In this document: positions 1 through 7,036 of the stretch, in pieces
Numbering within the stretch: position 1 is the stretch's first letter
How the letters are laid out: every line of letters starts with the position of its first letter
DNA from: Erysipelotrichaceae bacterium
Lineage (GTDB): Bacteria > Bacillota_I > Bacilli_A > Erysipelotrichales > Erysipelotrichaceae
Direction: 5' to 3'
Length of the DNA: 28,472 nt
Assembly (NCBI GenBank): GCA_017620435.1
Contig: JAFZQL010000094.1
Location: 1 to 28,472, forward strand
Notes under the pieces: generated by a model
What the model saw: the letters and a program-made list of their open reading frames with translations, nothing else
What the model was told of the DNA's origin: nothing
The model's database searches: none
Program-made: the position numbers and the translations under genes

Positions 1-375
1 GCGGTAGTTGACATAAAGATTATCTACTGTCGTATAGACGCCGTTCTGCGTACTGATCGATACATCGTCGAACAGAACCAGAGAAACATTGTTTTCAAAA
101 TATTCCGCCAGGACCTTGTCGATCTGGGCATTCCGGGCATTCTTCACATAGCTTGTAGACTTGTTGGTGAAAACGTTGGAACTCCTCCTGTTTGTCTGTC
201 CCTCACCAAAAGCCACGCTAAGAAACTTGGCTATCCCGTAAATAAACAAACCTGTAACTATTGTCGGAACGATCAGACCGAAAATCAGCATGCCGCCATT
301 TTCAAAAAAAGCATCCAGGATAGACATGATAATGATAAATCCGAAAATTCCGATTCCGCCTCTTCTTCTTCTCAT
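1..375 (-). CDS. Partial membrane protein of unknown function (C-terminus beyond left edge)
   Basis: The frame is open from an ATG at 373-375 to the left edge, giving the first 125 residues. The protein starts MRRRRGG, has two hydrophobic stretches (about residues 9-20 and 29-54), then a polar region with a Ser/Asn-rich linker and a folded-looking segment that contains FDDVSI. Four arginines before the first hydrophobic stretch fit an inside-facing N-terminus. I do not recognise the family. There is no ribosome binding site before the ATG, and TATAAT lies only 10 bases upstream (386-391), so the mRNA may be nearly leaderless. It diverges from the coiled-coil gene at 489. Confidence 0.6.
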   Translation of the reverse strand, partial: MRRRRGGIGIFGFIIIMSILDAFFENGGMLIFGLIVPTIVTGLFIYGIAKFLSVAFGEGQTNRRSSNVFTNKSTSYVKNARNAQIDKVLAEYFENNVSLVLFDDVSISTQNGVYTTVDNLYVNYR

Positions 376-385
376 AACAAAATAT

Positions 386-421
386 ATTATATCATTATAT
401 GATTACTAAACGAGTGCTAAA
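386..421 (-). promoter_or_regulatory. Candidate promoter with CIRCE-like half site
   Basis: On the minus strand two TATAAT boxes lie at 394-399 and 386-391 ahead of the gene starting at 375. A -35-like TTTAGC (416-421) is 16 bases from the first one. Positions 412-420 read GAGTGCTAA, exactly one arm of the HrcA operator CIRCE, but the partner arm expected nine bases away is missing. The promoter is plausible; HrcA control is weakly supported. Confidence 0.3.
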
Positions 422-432
422 TTATTCTATAA

Positions 433-463
433 TTCACATTGTTTTCACGATTTTTTATATAAT
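433..463 (+). promoter_or_regulatory. Candidate sigma-A promoter of the coiled-coil gene
   Basis: A perfect TATAAT (458-463) is preceded by TTCACA (433-438) with a 19-base spacer, slightly long. It is followed by an AAGGAGG ribosome site at 472-478, ten bases before the ATG at 489. Confidence 0.4.
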
Positions 464-488
464 AGATTTATAAGGAGGTATATATCAT

Positions 489-1070
489 ATGCAGAAATTT
501 GATGATACTGTAAAAGAGATGGAATCTCAGGTCAAGGAGCTTGAGGACGATCTGGCTGAAAAAGTTGAAAAGCTGGACGAAGAAGGTAAGGAAAAGGCAA
601 AGGCTCTCGTTGAAAAGACGGAAGAAGCCATCAGGTCTTCAATAGAAAAAGTTAAGGGAATTATCAACGATGTTCAGGAAGATGAAAAACTGGATGAATT
701 CCTTGATAAAGTAAAGGCAAAATCCATGGAAGCAGTTGATTTTACCAAGGGCAAGATCGCTGAACTGACAAAGAAGCCGGAAGAGAAGAAGACCCTGGAA
801 GATCTCGGCAACGACATCATGGCTGAATTCGACAAGATCAAAGAATCCGACGCCTTCAAGAAGACTGCCGATTTCCTGAGCGATATCGGTACGAAAGTCA
901 ACGAATTCTTCGAGAAGCCGGAAGTCAAGTCCGCCATCAACAAGGCCAAGACAACGACCGTCAACATCGCTGAAAAGGGCGTAGAAAACCTGAAGAAAGC
1001 CTTGAAGACAGAAGAGATCCTCAATGAGGAAGAACCTGTCAAGACGGAAGAAGAAAAACCTGAAGAATAA
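489..1070 (+). CDS. Lys/Glu-rich coiled-coil protein, function unknown
   Basis: The 193-residue protein is almost wholly made of charged amphipathic helices. Lys and Glu dominate, there is no cysteine, and no signal peptide or membrane segment is visible, so it is probably cytosolic. Heptad-like patterning is clear in residues 1-65; residues 75-180 hold further helix repeats separated by KKPEEKK and EKPE breaks, and the tail (175-193) is very acidic. The composition recalls YtxH, CsbD or LEA-like stress proteins and apolipophorin-like helical bundles, but I see no diagnostic motif. A strong AAGGAGG site, its own promoter and a terminator at 1091-1112 make it a monocistronic, probably well-expressed gene. 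Confidence 0.75.
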   Translation: MQKFDDTVKEMESQVKELEDDLAEKVEKLDEEGKEKAKALVEKTEEAIRSSIEKVKGIINDVQEDEKLDEFLDKVKAKSMEAVDFTKGKIAELTKKPEEKKTLEDLGNDIMAEFDKIKESDAFKKTADFLSDIGTKVNEFFEKPEVKSAINKAKTTTVNIAEKGVENLKKALKTEEILNEEEPVKTEEEKPEE

Positions 1071-1090
1071 TTGAATTCCAACTCAAAAGA

Positions 1091-1116
1091 AAACCCGGAT
1101 CATTCCGGGTTTTTTA
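1091..1116. terminator. Bidirectional terminator between convergent genes
   Basis: An eight-base stem (AACCCGGA 1092-1099 with TCCGGGTT 1104-1111) around a four-base loop is followed by a T run on the plus strand and preceded by A residues, so it also works on the minus strand. It ends the coiled-coil gene and the PASTA-ABC operon. Confidence 0.85.
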
Positions 1117-1791
1117 TTTGATCTGTGTCAGTTTCCCATCCTTCAGCAGCACTCGCTGATCGGACATGGCCGATACGGTATCGGAGTGCGTGACGACGAT
1201 GATGGTCTTGCCGAAGTCGTGGGCCAGTTCCTTGAAGATGGAGATGATCTCCTTTTCGGTCGCCGTATCCAGGTTGCCGGTAGGTTCATCTGCGAAGATC
1301 AGATCGACGTTGGATGCCAGTGATCTGGCAATGGCAACTCTTTGCTGTTCACCGCCGGAGAGCTGGTTGACCATACGGTCCGCCTTGGATCTGACGATGC
1401 CGAAGCGTTCCAGCAGGTTGTAGGCGACGTTTTTTCTGTCCTTCGGTATTTCATTGTCCGTTTCCGACATCGCCAGCAGGACGTTCTCTACGGCCGTCAG
1501 ATAGGAGATCAGATTGAACTGCTGGAAGACGATGGAAATGGCGTTCCTTCTGAACTTGTGCAGACCGATCTCATCGATGTCCTTCCCCTTGAAGTAGATC
1601 TTTCCGCTCTTGGCGCTGTCAAGACCCGCTACCAGAGAAAGCAGCGTCGTCTTTCCGGAACCGGAAGGACCCAGGATCGTATAGAACTTCCCGGCTTCAA
1701 AGGAGAAACTGAGATCTTTCAGGATCTGTCTCTCATATCCGCCGTCGATATAGGAATAGTTGATGTTTTCTAATCTAAGTATTTCTGTCAT
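1114..1791 (-). CDS. ABC transporter ATP-binding protein, MacB/LolD type
   Basis: This is a 225-residue ATPase subunit that would energise the permease encoded directly upstream. It has Walker A GPSGSGKTT (41-49), a Q-loop glutamine at about 90, the signature LSGGEQQRVAIARS (144-157), Walker B with the catalytic Glu in LIFADEPTGNLD (164-175), and the switch His in VVTHSD (about 202). FADEPTGNLD is typical of the MacB/LolD/FtsE group. The AGGAGG site overlaps the permease stop codon and is five bases from the ATG, so the two are co-translated. It is the third gene of a PASTA-permease-ATPase operon. The substrate cannot be read from sequence. Confidence 0.93.
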   Translation of the reverse strand: MTEILRLENINYSYIDGGYERQILKDLSFSFEAGKFYTILGPSGSGKTTLLSLVAGLDSAKSGKIYFKGKDIDEIGLHKFRRNAISIVFQQFNLISYLTAVENVLLAMSETDNEIPKDRKNVAYNLLERFGIVRSKADRMVNQLSGGEQQRVAIARSLASNVDLIFADEPTGNLDTATEKEIISIFKELAHDFGKTIIVVTHSDTVSAMSDQRVLLKDGKLTQIK

Positions 1792-1800
1792 GTGATCCTC

Positions 1801-3435
1801 CTAGTTCTGATTCATCAGGATCTTCTTCGGATTGTAGCGCATGATCATGAAGGAAGGGATGATAACGGAGATCAGAACGATTCCCAGACCCAGTATGTAG
1901 ATCTCGCCGATGATCATAGGAGAGATCTTGACTTCATATTCCGCAACCAGATCTTCCAGAGAGATGTCTGTGGTATAGTCGGTATTCCACGGATCAAAAC
2001 CGTTGTTGTAGTAGTAATAGTCATCCTCTTCCGATACTTCACTGGAAGCGATCTGGTATTCCAGAACGGTATTGCCGATCCGCTTGGCGATCAGGCTTCC
2101 GGATATGACGGATAAGGTAAACCCAAGGATCGCTACGATCGCCAGTTCTATGAAGAACTGACCGATCACTTTCAGCTTGGAAGCACCGATGGAAAGAAGT
2201 ACGCCGATCTCGTATTCCCTGGTCTTCAGGGTCAGAGCCGTGACCAGGGTAATGATGACGATGGCGTTGATGATGACCAGCCAGACGATGAAGTTCGCAT
2301 ACATGCTCAGGGTGTCCAGAGGTTTTGCCAGTCTGTTGAACTCTTCGTTGTTTGCGGAGAGAGAAGCGAACTGGCTCAGGGAAGACTGGTAGTCTTTCAC
2401 AAAATCATCGACATCCATCGGATCGCTCAGCAGCAACGTAACATCGTTGATATACATCTGGGATGCCATGTTCGATTCGCTCGGTCTGTTGTCCGGATTG
2501 CCGTAGTATTCGTTCATGTCTGCATCGTCTCCGTACATTTCCGCATAGTAGTCGAACTGTTTCTGCTGCATCGGTAGCTGTGCCATGTAGATGGTGGTAG
2601 AAGGCATGAAGATCATATTGTCGGGGTTCTCATACGGATAGCAGTAATCGAAGTTCGGTGCATCCGGCGTGATCGGCTGATCATGGGAGAAAATGCCGAT
2701 GACTTCAAAACGGTTTTCCAGGTCTTCTTCCGTGACGCCGAACTGTTCCATGTAGCTGGCCAGATAGTTGACGGCCAGAACGATGGAATCACCGACGCTG
2801 ACGCCGTTCAGGGCTGCCAGATTCTCCGAGATCAGACAGACCAGAGAACCGTTGTCGATCTCCTGCTGGGTATAGAATCTGCCGCTTACGATCCGATATT
2901 CCCCGTCTTCAAATTCGATCATGTCCGGAAACATGTTGCTTTTGATCAGGAAAAACGGATTCTTGTAAGTCTCGCACATCTGTTCATTCGTCACATCGTC
3001 GTACCAGCAGGACTGACCGTTGCTGGAATCGAGATCCTCTTCCGCCCTGTTTCCCAGATGGACGAAGTCCAGGGTATTCTGGGAATCGGAATACCACATG
3101 TTGATATTGACCGTATTGGCCGTCTTGACTCTTTCATCTTCCAGGAAGGCGGCTACTTCTTCCAGTCTGATACGAGGATAGTTGTTGTAGAATTCCTGCA
3201 GTTCATCCTCGTCTTCGATCGTATCGGCATACTGCCAGATCTTGTTGTAGTCCAGACCGTAGGTAACGACTGCCCGCATTTTCTGTCTGGTCAGGATCTT
3301 GGCGCTTTCCGAAGCTTTCGATACACCCAGTCCGATAATGACCAGGTTGCCGATCAGAAAGAACGTCAGGACCAGCAGTACGGTCTTGGACATCCTTCTG
3401 CTGACGTTTTTGATTGCTCTATTGATAAAATTCAT
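1801..3435 (-). CDS. ABC transporter permease, FtsX/MacB-like, with large extracellular domain
   Basis: This is a 544-residue membrane subunit with the MacB-type plan: one N-terminal membrane helix (about 17-39), an extracellular domain of about 340 residues, then three helices near 385-407, 427-450 and 510-535, the last three forming the FtsX core. Members of this group often drive periplasmic or cell-surface work, or export peptides, rather than small-solute import. The loop between helices 3 and 4 holds an unusual acidic/aromatic tract with EEDDYYYYNN (about 474-483). It sits 20 bases after the PASTA gene and 9 before the ATPase gene, which are its likely partners. Substrate unknown. Confidence 0.9.
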   Translation of the reverse strand: MNFINRAIKNVSRRMSKTVLLVLTFFLIGNLVIIGLGVSKASESAKILTRQKMRAVVTYGLDYNKIWQYADTIEDEDELQEFYNNYPRIRLEEVAAFLEDERVKTANTVNINMWYSDSQNTLDFVHLGNRAEEDLDSSNGQSCWYDDVTNEQMCETYKNPFFLIKSNMFPDMIEFEDGEYRIVSGRFYTQQEIDNGSLVCLISENLAALNGVSVGDSIVLAVNYLASYMEQFGVTEEDLENRFEVIGIFSHDQPITPDAPNFDYCYPYENPDNMIFMPSTTIYMAQLPMQQKQFDYYAEMYGDDADMNEYYGNPDNRPSESNMASQMYINDVTLLLSDPMDVDDFVKDYQSSLSQFASLSANNEEFNRLAKPLDTLSMYANFIVWLVIINAIVIITLVTALTLKTREYEIGVLLSIGASKLKVIGQFFIELAIVAILGFTLSVISGSLIAKRIGNTVLEYQIASSEVSEEDDYYYYNNGFDPWNTDYTTDISLEDLVAEYEVKISPMIIGEIYILGLGIVLISVIIPSFMIMRYNPKKILMNQN

Positions 3436-3455
3436 TTCTTTACCTGCTTTCTATC

Positions 3456-4943
3456 TTATGGGCGGATCCCCTCTTCGCCGTTATCCGCAATGACTACTTC
3501 AACGACTGTCTTCTGTGAAATGTAGGTTCCCGCCAGCGGTCTGACTCCCGTATCGGTTCTAATGATAGAGATGATATCCCCGTTGTACAGACCTTCTTTC
3601 TTTGCATAAGAGATCTCATAGCTGATTTCATTGAACTCGCACAGTTCCCTGATCTGTTCCTCGGTTGAAACATTATCCCAGGATATGACGCTGTCCTTGT
3701 CTTTCAGCAGGATATTCTTGCCGTCGGATACCGTTACATGTACCGTATCGGTATTCTTGACATTCCTGGTCATGTCGATGATGCAGTCCATAGGGATCGT
3801 ATCATGCAGCTGATGCGTCACTTTCAGCGTCAGATGGGCACCGTTGCGGTTCTTGTCGGCGATCCATTCTTCCAGTTCCTTCAGGGTAGCGTGTTCTCCG
3901 TGATCCCGGATGAATTCCGAGATCTTCGGATCATCCAGAGAGATCGTAACGCTCAGATAGTCACCCTGCGTAACCAGTGTTCCTGCCGGAATGCTCTGAT
4001 AGATACATTCTCCCTTGAATTCTTCATTGTACTTATACTGCACATCGGAAAGAACGATGCCATTCTTACTGCACCAGGCACTGATCTGATTCTCGGTCCA
4101 TTCGTACATGTCCGGCATGAAGATCGCCTTGCCCAGCGATACCACGACATGGAACGTATCTCCTTCGTTGATCGCTTTTCCTGCCTCTACGGACTGAGAA
4201 ATAACATAGCCCGCTTCCACCTTATCGGAATAGGCATCCGTCCTGGTCAGTTCGATCTTCTTGGTTTTCGCCCAGGCTTCTACCGTTTCATACGGCTTCT
4301 TCTCGAAATCTTCTACCGTGACCTTTCCCGCCGGAGCAGGACCCTTGGATACATTGATCTTCAGACTGCAGGCTCTGGTAAAACTGTCTTCATCGCAGCC
4401 GCTGAACGAATAATCGATCACGCCGTCTTCTTCCACGCTGTCGCTGTATGCCGTAACGACCTTCGTCTTGCTTAGTTTATACTTGCTGATCCACTGCTGA
4501 ACCTCAGCCTTGGTCATGGATGACAGATCAGGAACCTTGACTGCTTCTTCCGGATCGGGGCCAAGAGAAAGCACGAAATTCATCTTGACATCCTTCCTGA
4601 CCTTCTTGCCGGGAGAAATGCTTTGAGATATTACCGTTCCCTCATCGGTATCGAAATCATGGATCTCGTCAAATACGATGCCTGTAGTCTCGATGCCCTG
4701 CTGTCTGACCCAGGCAGCCACATCGGACTTGTTTTTGCCGGCAAAGTCAGGAACGGCTATTTTCGGTGCCAGGAAGAGGAAATACAGCAGTACGGCTACG
4801 GCCAGAAGAAGTGCCAAAGCAATGCCCAGCAGTACAGGGCTGACTTTCTTTCTCTCTTTTACGACCGGTATTCTTTCTTCTTCCTTAAAACTTTCAGGTT
4901 TATTGCTGTCAGAGAACTGACTTAAGAAATCTTTATCCGCCAT
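3456..4943 (-). CDS. Kinase-less membrane-anchored PASTA-repeat protein
   Basis: The 495-residue protein has a short charged cytoplasmic tail (1-35), one membrane helix (36-59), and an extracellular chain of PASTA-like repeats: about 62-128, 136-201, 206-271 and 274-336, then two degenerate copies at about 340-407 and 410-486. Diagnostic pieces are VPDF, GTVISQSISPG and GYVISQSVEAG, each ending in a VVVSLG-type strand. PASTA domains bind peptidoglycan fragments or lipid II in PknB kinases and penicillin-binding proteins; here there is no kinase or transpeptidase domain. It leads the operon with the ABC permease and ATPase, so a role as wall sensor or docking subunit is inferred. AGGAGG is six bases from the ATG. 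Confidence 0.88.
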   Translation of the reverse strand: MADKDFLSQFSDSNKPESFKEEERIPVVKERKKVSPVLLGIALALLLAVAVLLYFLFLAPKIAVPDFAGKNKSDVAAWVRQQGIETTGIVFDEIHDFDTDEGTVISQSISPGKKVRKDVKMNFVLSLGPDPEEAVKVPDLSSMTKAEVQQWISKYKLSKTKVVTAYSDSVEEDGVIDYSFSGCDEDSFTRACSLKINVSKGPAPAGKVTVEDFEKKPYETVEAWAKTKKIELTRTDAYSDKVEAGYVISQSVEAGKAINEGDTFHVVVSLGKAIFMPDMYEWTENQISAWCSKNGIVLSDVQYKYNEEFKGECIYQSIPAGTLVTQGDYLSVTISLDDPKISEFIRDHGEHATLKELEEWIADKNRNGAHLTLKVTHQLHDTIPMDCIIDMTRNVKNTDTVHVTVSDGKNILLKDKDSVISWDNVSTEEQIRELCEFNEISYEISYAKKEGLYNGDIISIIRTDTGVRPLAGTYISQKTVVEVVIADNGEEGIRP

Positions 4944-4969
4944 ATCTATCCTCCTGTGTGATCTTCTTC

Positions 4970-4997
4970 ATTTTAACTTAAATACACGATTATTCAA
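4970..4997 (-). promoter_or_regulatory. Sigma-A promoter of the PASTA-ABC operon
   Basis: On the minus strand TTGAAT (4992-4997) and TAAAAT (4970-4975) are separated by 16 bases. The AGGAGG site lies at 4950-4955 and the ATG at 4943, giving a 5' leader of about 20 bases. Confidence 0.65.
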
Positions 4998-5092
4998 TGA
5001 TCTACTCACGGAATATGGGCTGAGGTCACAATCTTTTATCAAAACTTAAGAGAAAACTAATAGGTACAGATCTCCGTTGAGCTGAAATTCGC

Positions 5093-5127
5093 CCCGGTCG
5101 CAGCAGATGATGTGCTGAAGGACCGGG
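5093..5127. other. Strong two-part stem-loop, possible structured RNA
   Basis: An outer seven-pair stem (CCCGGTC 5093-5099 with GACCGGG 5121-5127) encloses an inner five-pair stem (CAGCA 5101-5105 with TGCTG 5113-5117) and a seven-base loop. There is no T run on either side, so it is not an intrinsic terminator. It lies upstream of the PASTA-operon promoter and could be part of a small RNA or a protein-binding site; I assign no function. Confidence 0.4.
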
Positions 5128-5224
5128 TCTGTTCACAGATCGTTTCTTTTCCCTGCAGACTGATCAGAAACATCGCAATCCCCCGATCCGGATCAACTGT
5201 ATTATTTGTATGATTCTCTGTCAA

Positions 5225-5250
5225 CAAAAAAGGAGGAACTCCTGTTCCTC
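5225..5250 (-). terminator. Terminator after the M20 peptidase gene
   Basis: On the minus strand GAGGAAC and GTTCCTC (5244-5250 and 5233-5239) pair around a four-base loop, followed by a run of Ts (5225-5231 on the plus strand are A-rich). Confidence 0.8.
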
Positions 5251-5276
5251 GCTTATCATCGTTAATCTGTTTTCTG

Positions 5277-6443
5277 TCAGTCTTCGATATATGCAATGAC
5301 GCTCGCCAGTCTTCTGGCGGCATCCTTCAAAGAACTGACATCGGCCTGTTCATCCAGGGTGTGGATATACAGCCCGTGAACGCCAAGCGAATCGATCGTG
5401 GTGATCCCTTTCTGGTTCATCCTGGAAGCGTCTGAACCGCCGTGAGACCATGTCGCTTCGATCTGAGGCATATCCAGTTTCCTGTAGATCTCGTTCATCT
5501 TTTCCAGAAGCGCGAAATTGTCTTCCCGTTTTTCCATGTTCGGAAAACCGCCTTTTAATTCATATTCACATCTGGTTCCTTCGATCTGAGGATTGCTGCA
5601 CATGTCTTCGATCTGTTTCATGACGGTCTCGTATTCCTGAGCGGTCATGTAGCTTAGATCAAAAGCGAATTCGCAATAGTCCGGGACATTCATCTCCGTA
5701 TCGCCATAGTCTCCCGCCCTGATATATCCGACATTGCAGCAAAGTCCATCCGGCTGCTTGTATTTTTCCAGTTCACAGATCATGGAACAGGCCTGTGCCA
5801 GTGCGCTGTGCCCCAGGAAACACCTCTTCGAAACATAAGTCTTGCCGTAGACCTTAACCAGCATCGTAAAAGAGCCTTTTCTCCAGAGTACCGCCTGGCC
5901 ATACCGGTACCATTCCAGATTGAAGAAACACAGACAGCCCTTTGCCTGTTCGTACATGTATTCGATCGACTGCAGTCCGGTAGCAATCGAACTGTTCTCT
6001 TCATCGCACTGCATGATGAGCTTGACCGGTCTGTCTTTAAACCCGCATTCCGCAAGAACGGCCATCGTATACATCGCCGCCGCAAGGCCTCCCTTGTCAT
6101 CCGTCACGCCCGGACCGTATATGGTATTTCCTTCGATCCTCGTCCGCGGAGAAGAGAAAGCTCCCCGTTTGAACACGGTATCCATATGGGCAGACAGACA
6201 GATCGGTTTTTTATCCGCCTCAGGATTCAGGGTGATCGTACAGGTATCGCCCGCTTTTTCAAAATGATGCCTGTCCGTATGCATCCCGTAGAATGAAGCT
6301 TTTTCGATGATCAGATCCGCTACAGCATCAACGCCTTCCTTGTCGTAGGTAGGCGATTCGATCTCGCACAGATCGCGCCAGAACCGGATATACTCCTGTT
6401 CCTTTTCCTCGATCTTGTCAAACAGTTGTTTCGCTTCCAGCAT
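5277..6443 (-). CDS. M20 family metallopeptidase (ArgE/DapE/CPG2-like)
   Basis: The 388-residue cytosolic zinc hydrolase has the full M20 set: first metal His in SAHMDTV (His86), bridging Asp in GPGVTDDKGG (about 115), general base and ligand Glu pair in QCDEEN (148-149), and a late His in YIHTLDE. A dimerisation domain is expected between about 190 and 300. M20 enzymes remove terminal residues from peptides or deacylate amino acids; the substrate here is not predictable. SHGGSDAS near the C-terminus matches the region around the active-site glycine-rich loop. GAGGG lies seven bases before the ATG. It has its own promoter (6502-6529) and terminator. Confidence 0.88.
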   Translation of the reverse strand: MLEAKQLFDKIEEKEQEYIRFWRDLCEIESPTYDKEGVDAVADLIIEKASFYGMHTDRHHFEKAGDTCTITLNPEADKKPICLSAHMDTVFKRGAFSSPRTRIEGNTIYGPGVTDDKGGLAAAMYTMAVLAECGFKDRPVKLIMQCDEENSSIATGLQSIEYMYEQAKGCLCFFNLEWYRYGQAVLWRKGSFTMLVKVYGKTYVSKRCFLGHSALAQACSMICELEKYKQPDGLCCNVGYIRAGDYGDTEMNVPDYCEFAFDLSYMTAQEYETVMKQIEDMCSNPQIEGTRCEYELKGGFPNMEKREDNFALLEKMNEIYRKLDMPQIEATWSHGGSDASRMNQKGITTIDSLGVHGLYIHTLDEQADVSSLKDAARRLASVIAYIED

Positions 6444-6478
6444 TTTTCTTCCCTCTCTTTCCGGATTACAGCGGGAAT

Positions 6479-6493
6479 CAGCACCCTGTGCTG
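6479..6493 (-). other. Hairpin in the peptidase 5' leader
   Basis: CAGCAC (6479-6484) pairs perfectly with GTGCTG (6488-6493) around three bases. It falls at the very start of the predicted peptidase mRNA and has no T run, so it may stabilise the 5' end rather than terminate upstream transcription. Confidence 0.3.
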
Positions 6494-6501
6494 TTTTCTT
6501 T

Positions 6502-6529
6502 ATGATAGATGAATCGTTTCTATAATCAA
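6502..6529 (-). promoter_or_regulatory. Candidate promoter of the M20 peptidase
   Basis: On the minus strand TTGATT (6524-6529) and TATCAT (6502-6507) are spaced by 16 bases, about 60 bases ahead of the ATG at 6443. The gene could also receive read-through from gtrA, which has no clear terminator. Confidence 0.5.
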
Positions 6530-6544
6530 AGAGATTTACTTCTG

Positions 6545-7036
6545 TTACTGTTCCTTGTTTTTGAATACGAACAGTTTGGAAATGAAATAGTTCAGGATCG
6601 CGGTGACCGGGATCAGAACGGCCTTGATGATCTTCAGATTCATATGCAGCAGATCGACAAAGACAAATACAGTCAGCGTCTCGAAACCGAGCGTAAAGAT
6701 CCTTGCCGAAGCGAACTTGATCAGTTCATTGATGAAACTGTTGTTTGTACGGTCGAAATACAGATAACGGAACAGGACAAACGAGATCAGTGTGGACAGG
6801 ACCCAGGCGCTGATGTTGGCGACAGTTCCGGAAAGCAGCAGTTTGTCTGCCAGAACGATGGTAAAAACATAGTTGCATACGGTAGAGACAAAGCCCAGGA
6901 AACAGTAGATCCAGAAGGCCCTTTTCCATTCATACAGAGGTTTAACGATCCTGATCACAGGCAGAGATACGATCCAGTCGAAGATCGCAAACTGCGGTTT
7001 AGTTTCACTGACTTTTTTATTATTCTTTTCTTCCAT
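6545..7036 (-). CDS. GtrA-family small membrane protein
   Basis: The 163-residue protein has four hydrophobic segments (about 42-62, 66-88, 103-125 and 130-152), the GtrA/DPMS layout. The segment FWIYCFLGFVSTVCNYVF resembles the usual GtrA first-helix pattern, and the last helix ends with a positive tail rich in FVFKNK. GtrA proteins are thought to help move lipid-linked sugars across the membrane for cell-wall or polysaccharide glycosylation. Its ATG overlaps the aminotransferase stop as TAATG, so translation is coupled, although no functional link between the two is obvious. No glycosyltransferase is encoded nearby, which is unusual. Confidence 0.82.
   Translation of the reverse strand: MEEKNNKKVSETKPQFAIFDWIVSLPVIRIVKPLYEWKRAFWIYCFLGFVSTVCNYVFTIVLADKLLLSGTVANISAWVLSTLISFVLFRYLYFDRTNNSFINELIKFASARIFTLGFETLTVFVFVDLLHMNLKIIKAVLIPVTAILNYFISKLFVFKNKEQ

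Larger units (their letters stand above)
4944..5276. other. 333-base intergenic region
   Basis: From low to high coordinate this holds the PASTA-operon ribosome site (4950-4955), its promoter (4970-4997), an unexplained strong stem-loop (5093-5127), a short palindrome TCTGTTCACAGA (5128-5139), a second palindrome GATCCGGATC (5185-5194), and the peptidase terminator (5225-5250). A 38-codon frame (5173 down to 5057, minus) is open but unproven. I see no other gene. Confidence 0.7.

Noticed and set aside
2683..3525. 280-codon plus-strand frame opposite the ABC permease and PASTA genes
   Set aside because: It is antisense to two convincing genes, spans their junction and resembles no protein.
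5185..5194. Palindrome GATCCGGATC
   Set aside because: Ten-base palindromes rich in GATC are frequent in this window and there is nothing else to support a site.
5057..5323. 88-codon minus-strand frame across the end of the peptidase gene
   Set aside because: Its first part overlaps the M20 gene in another frame and runs through that gene's terminator. Only the last 38 codons could be real, and they are noted as a weak finding.
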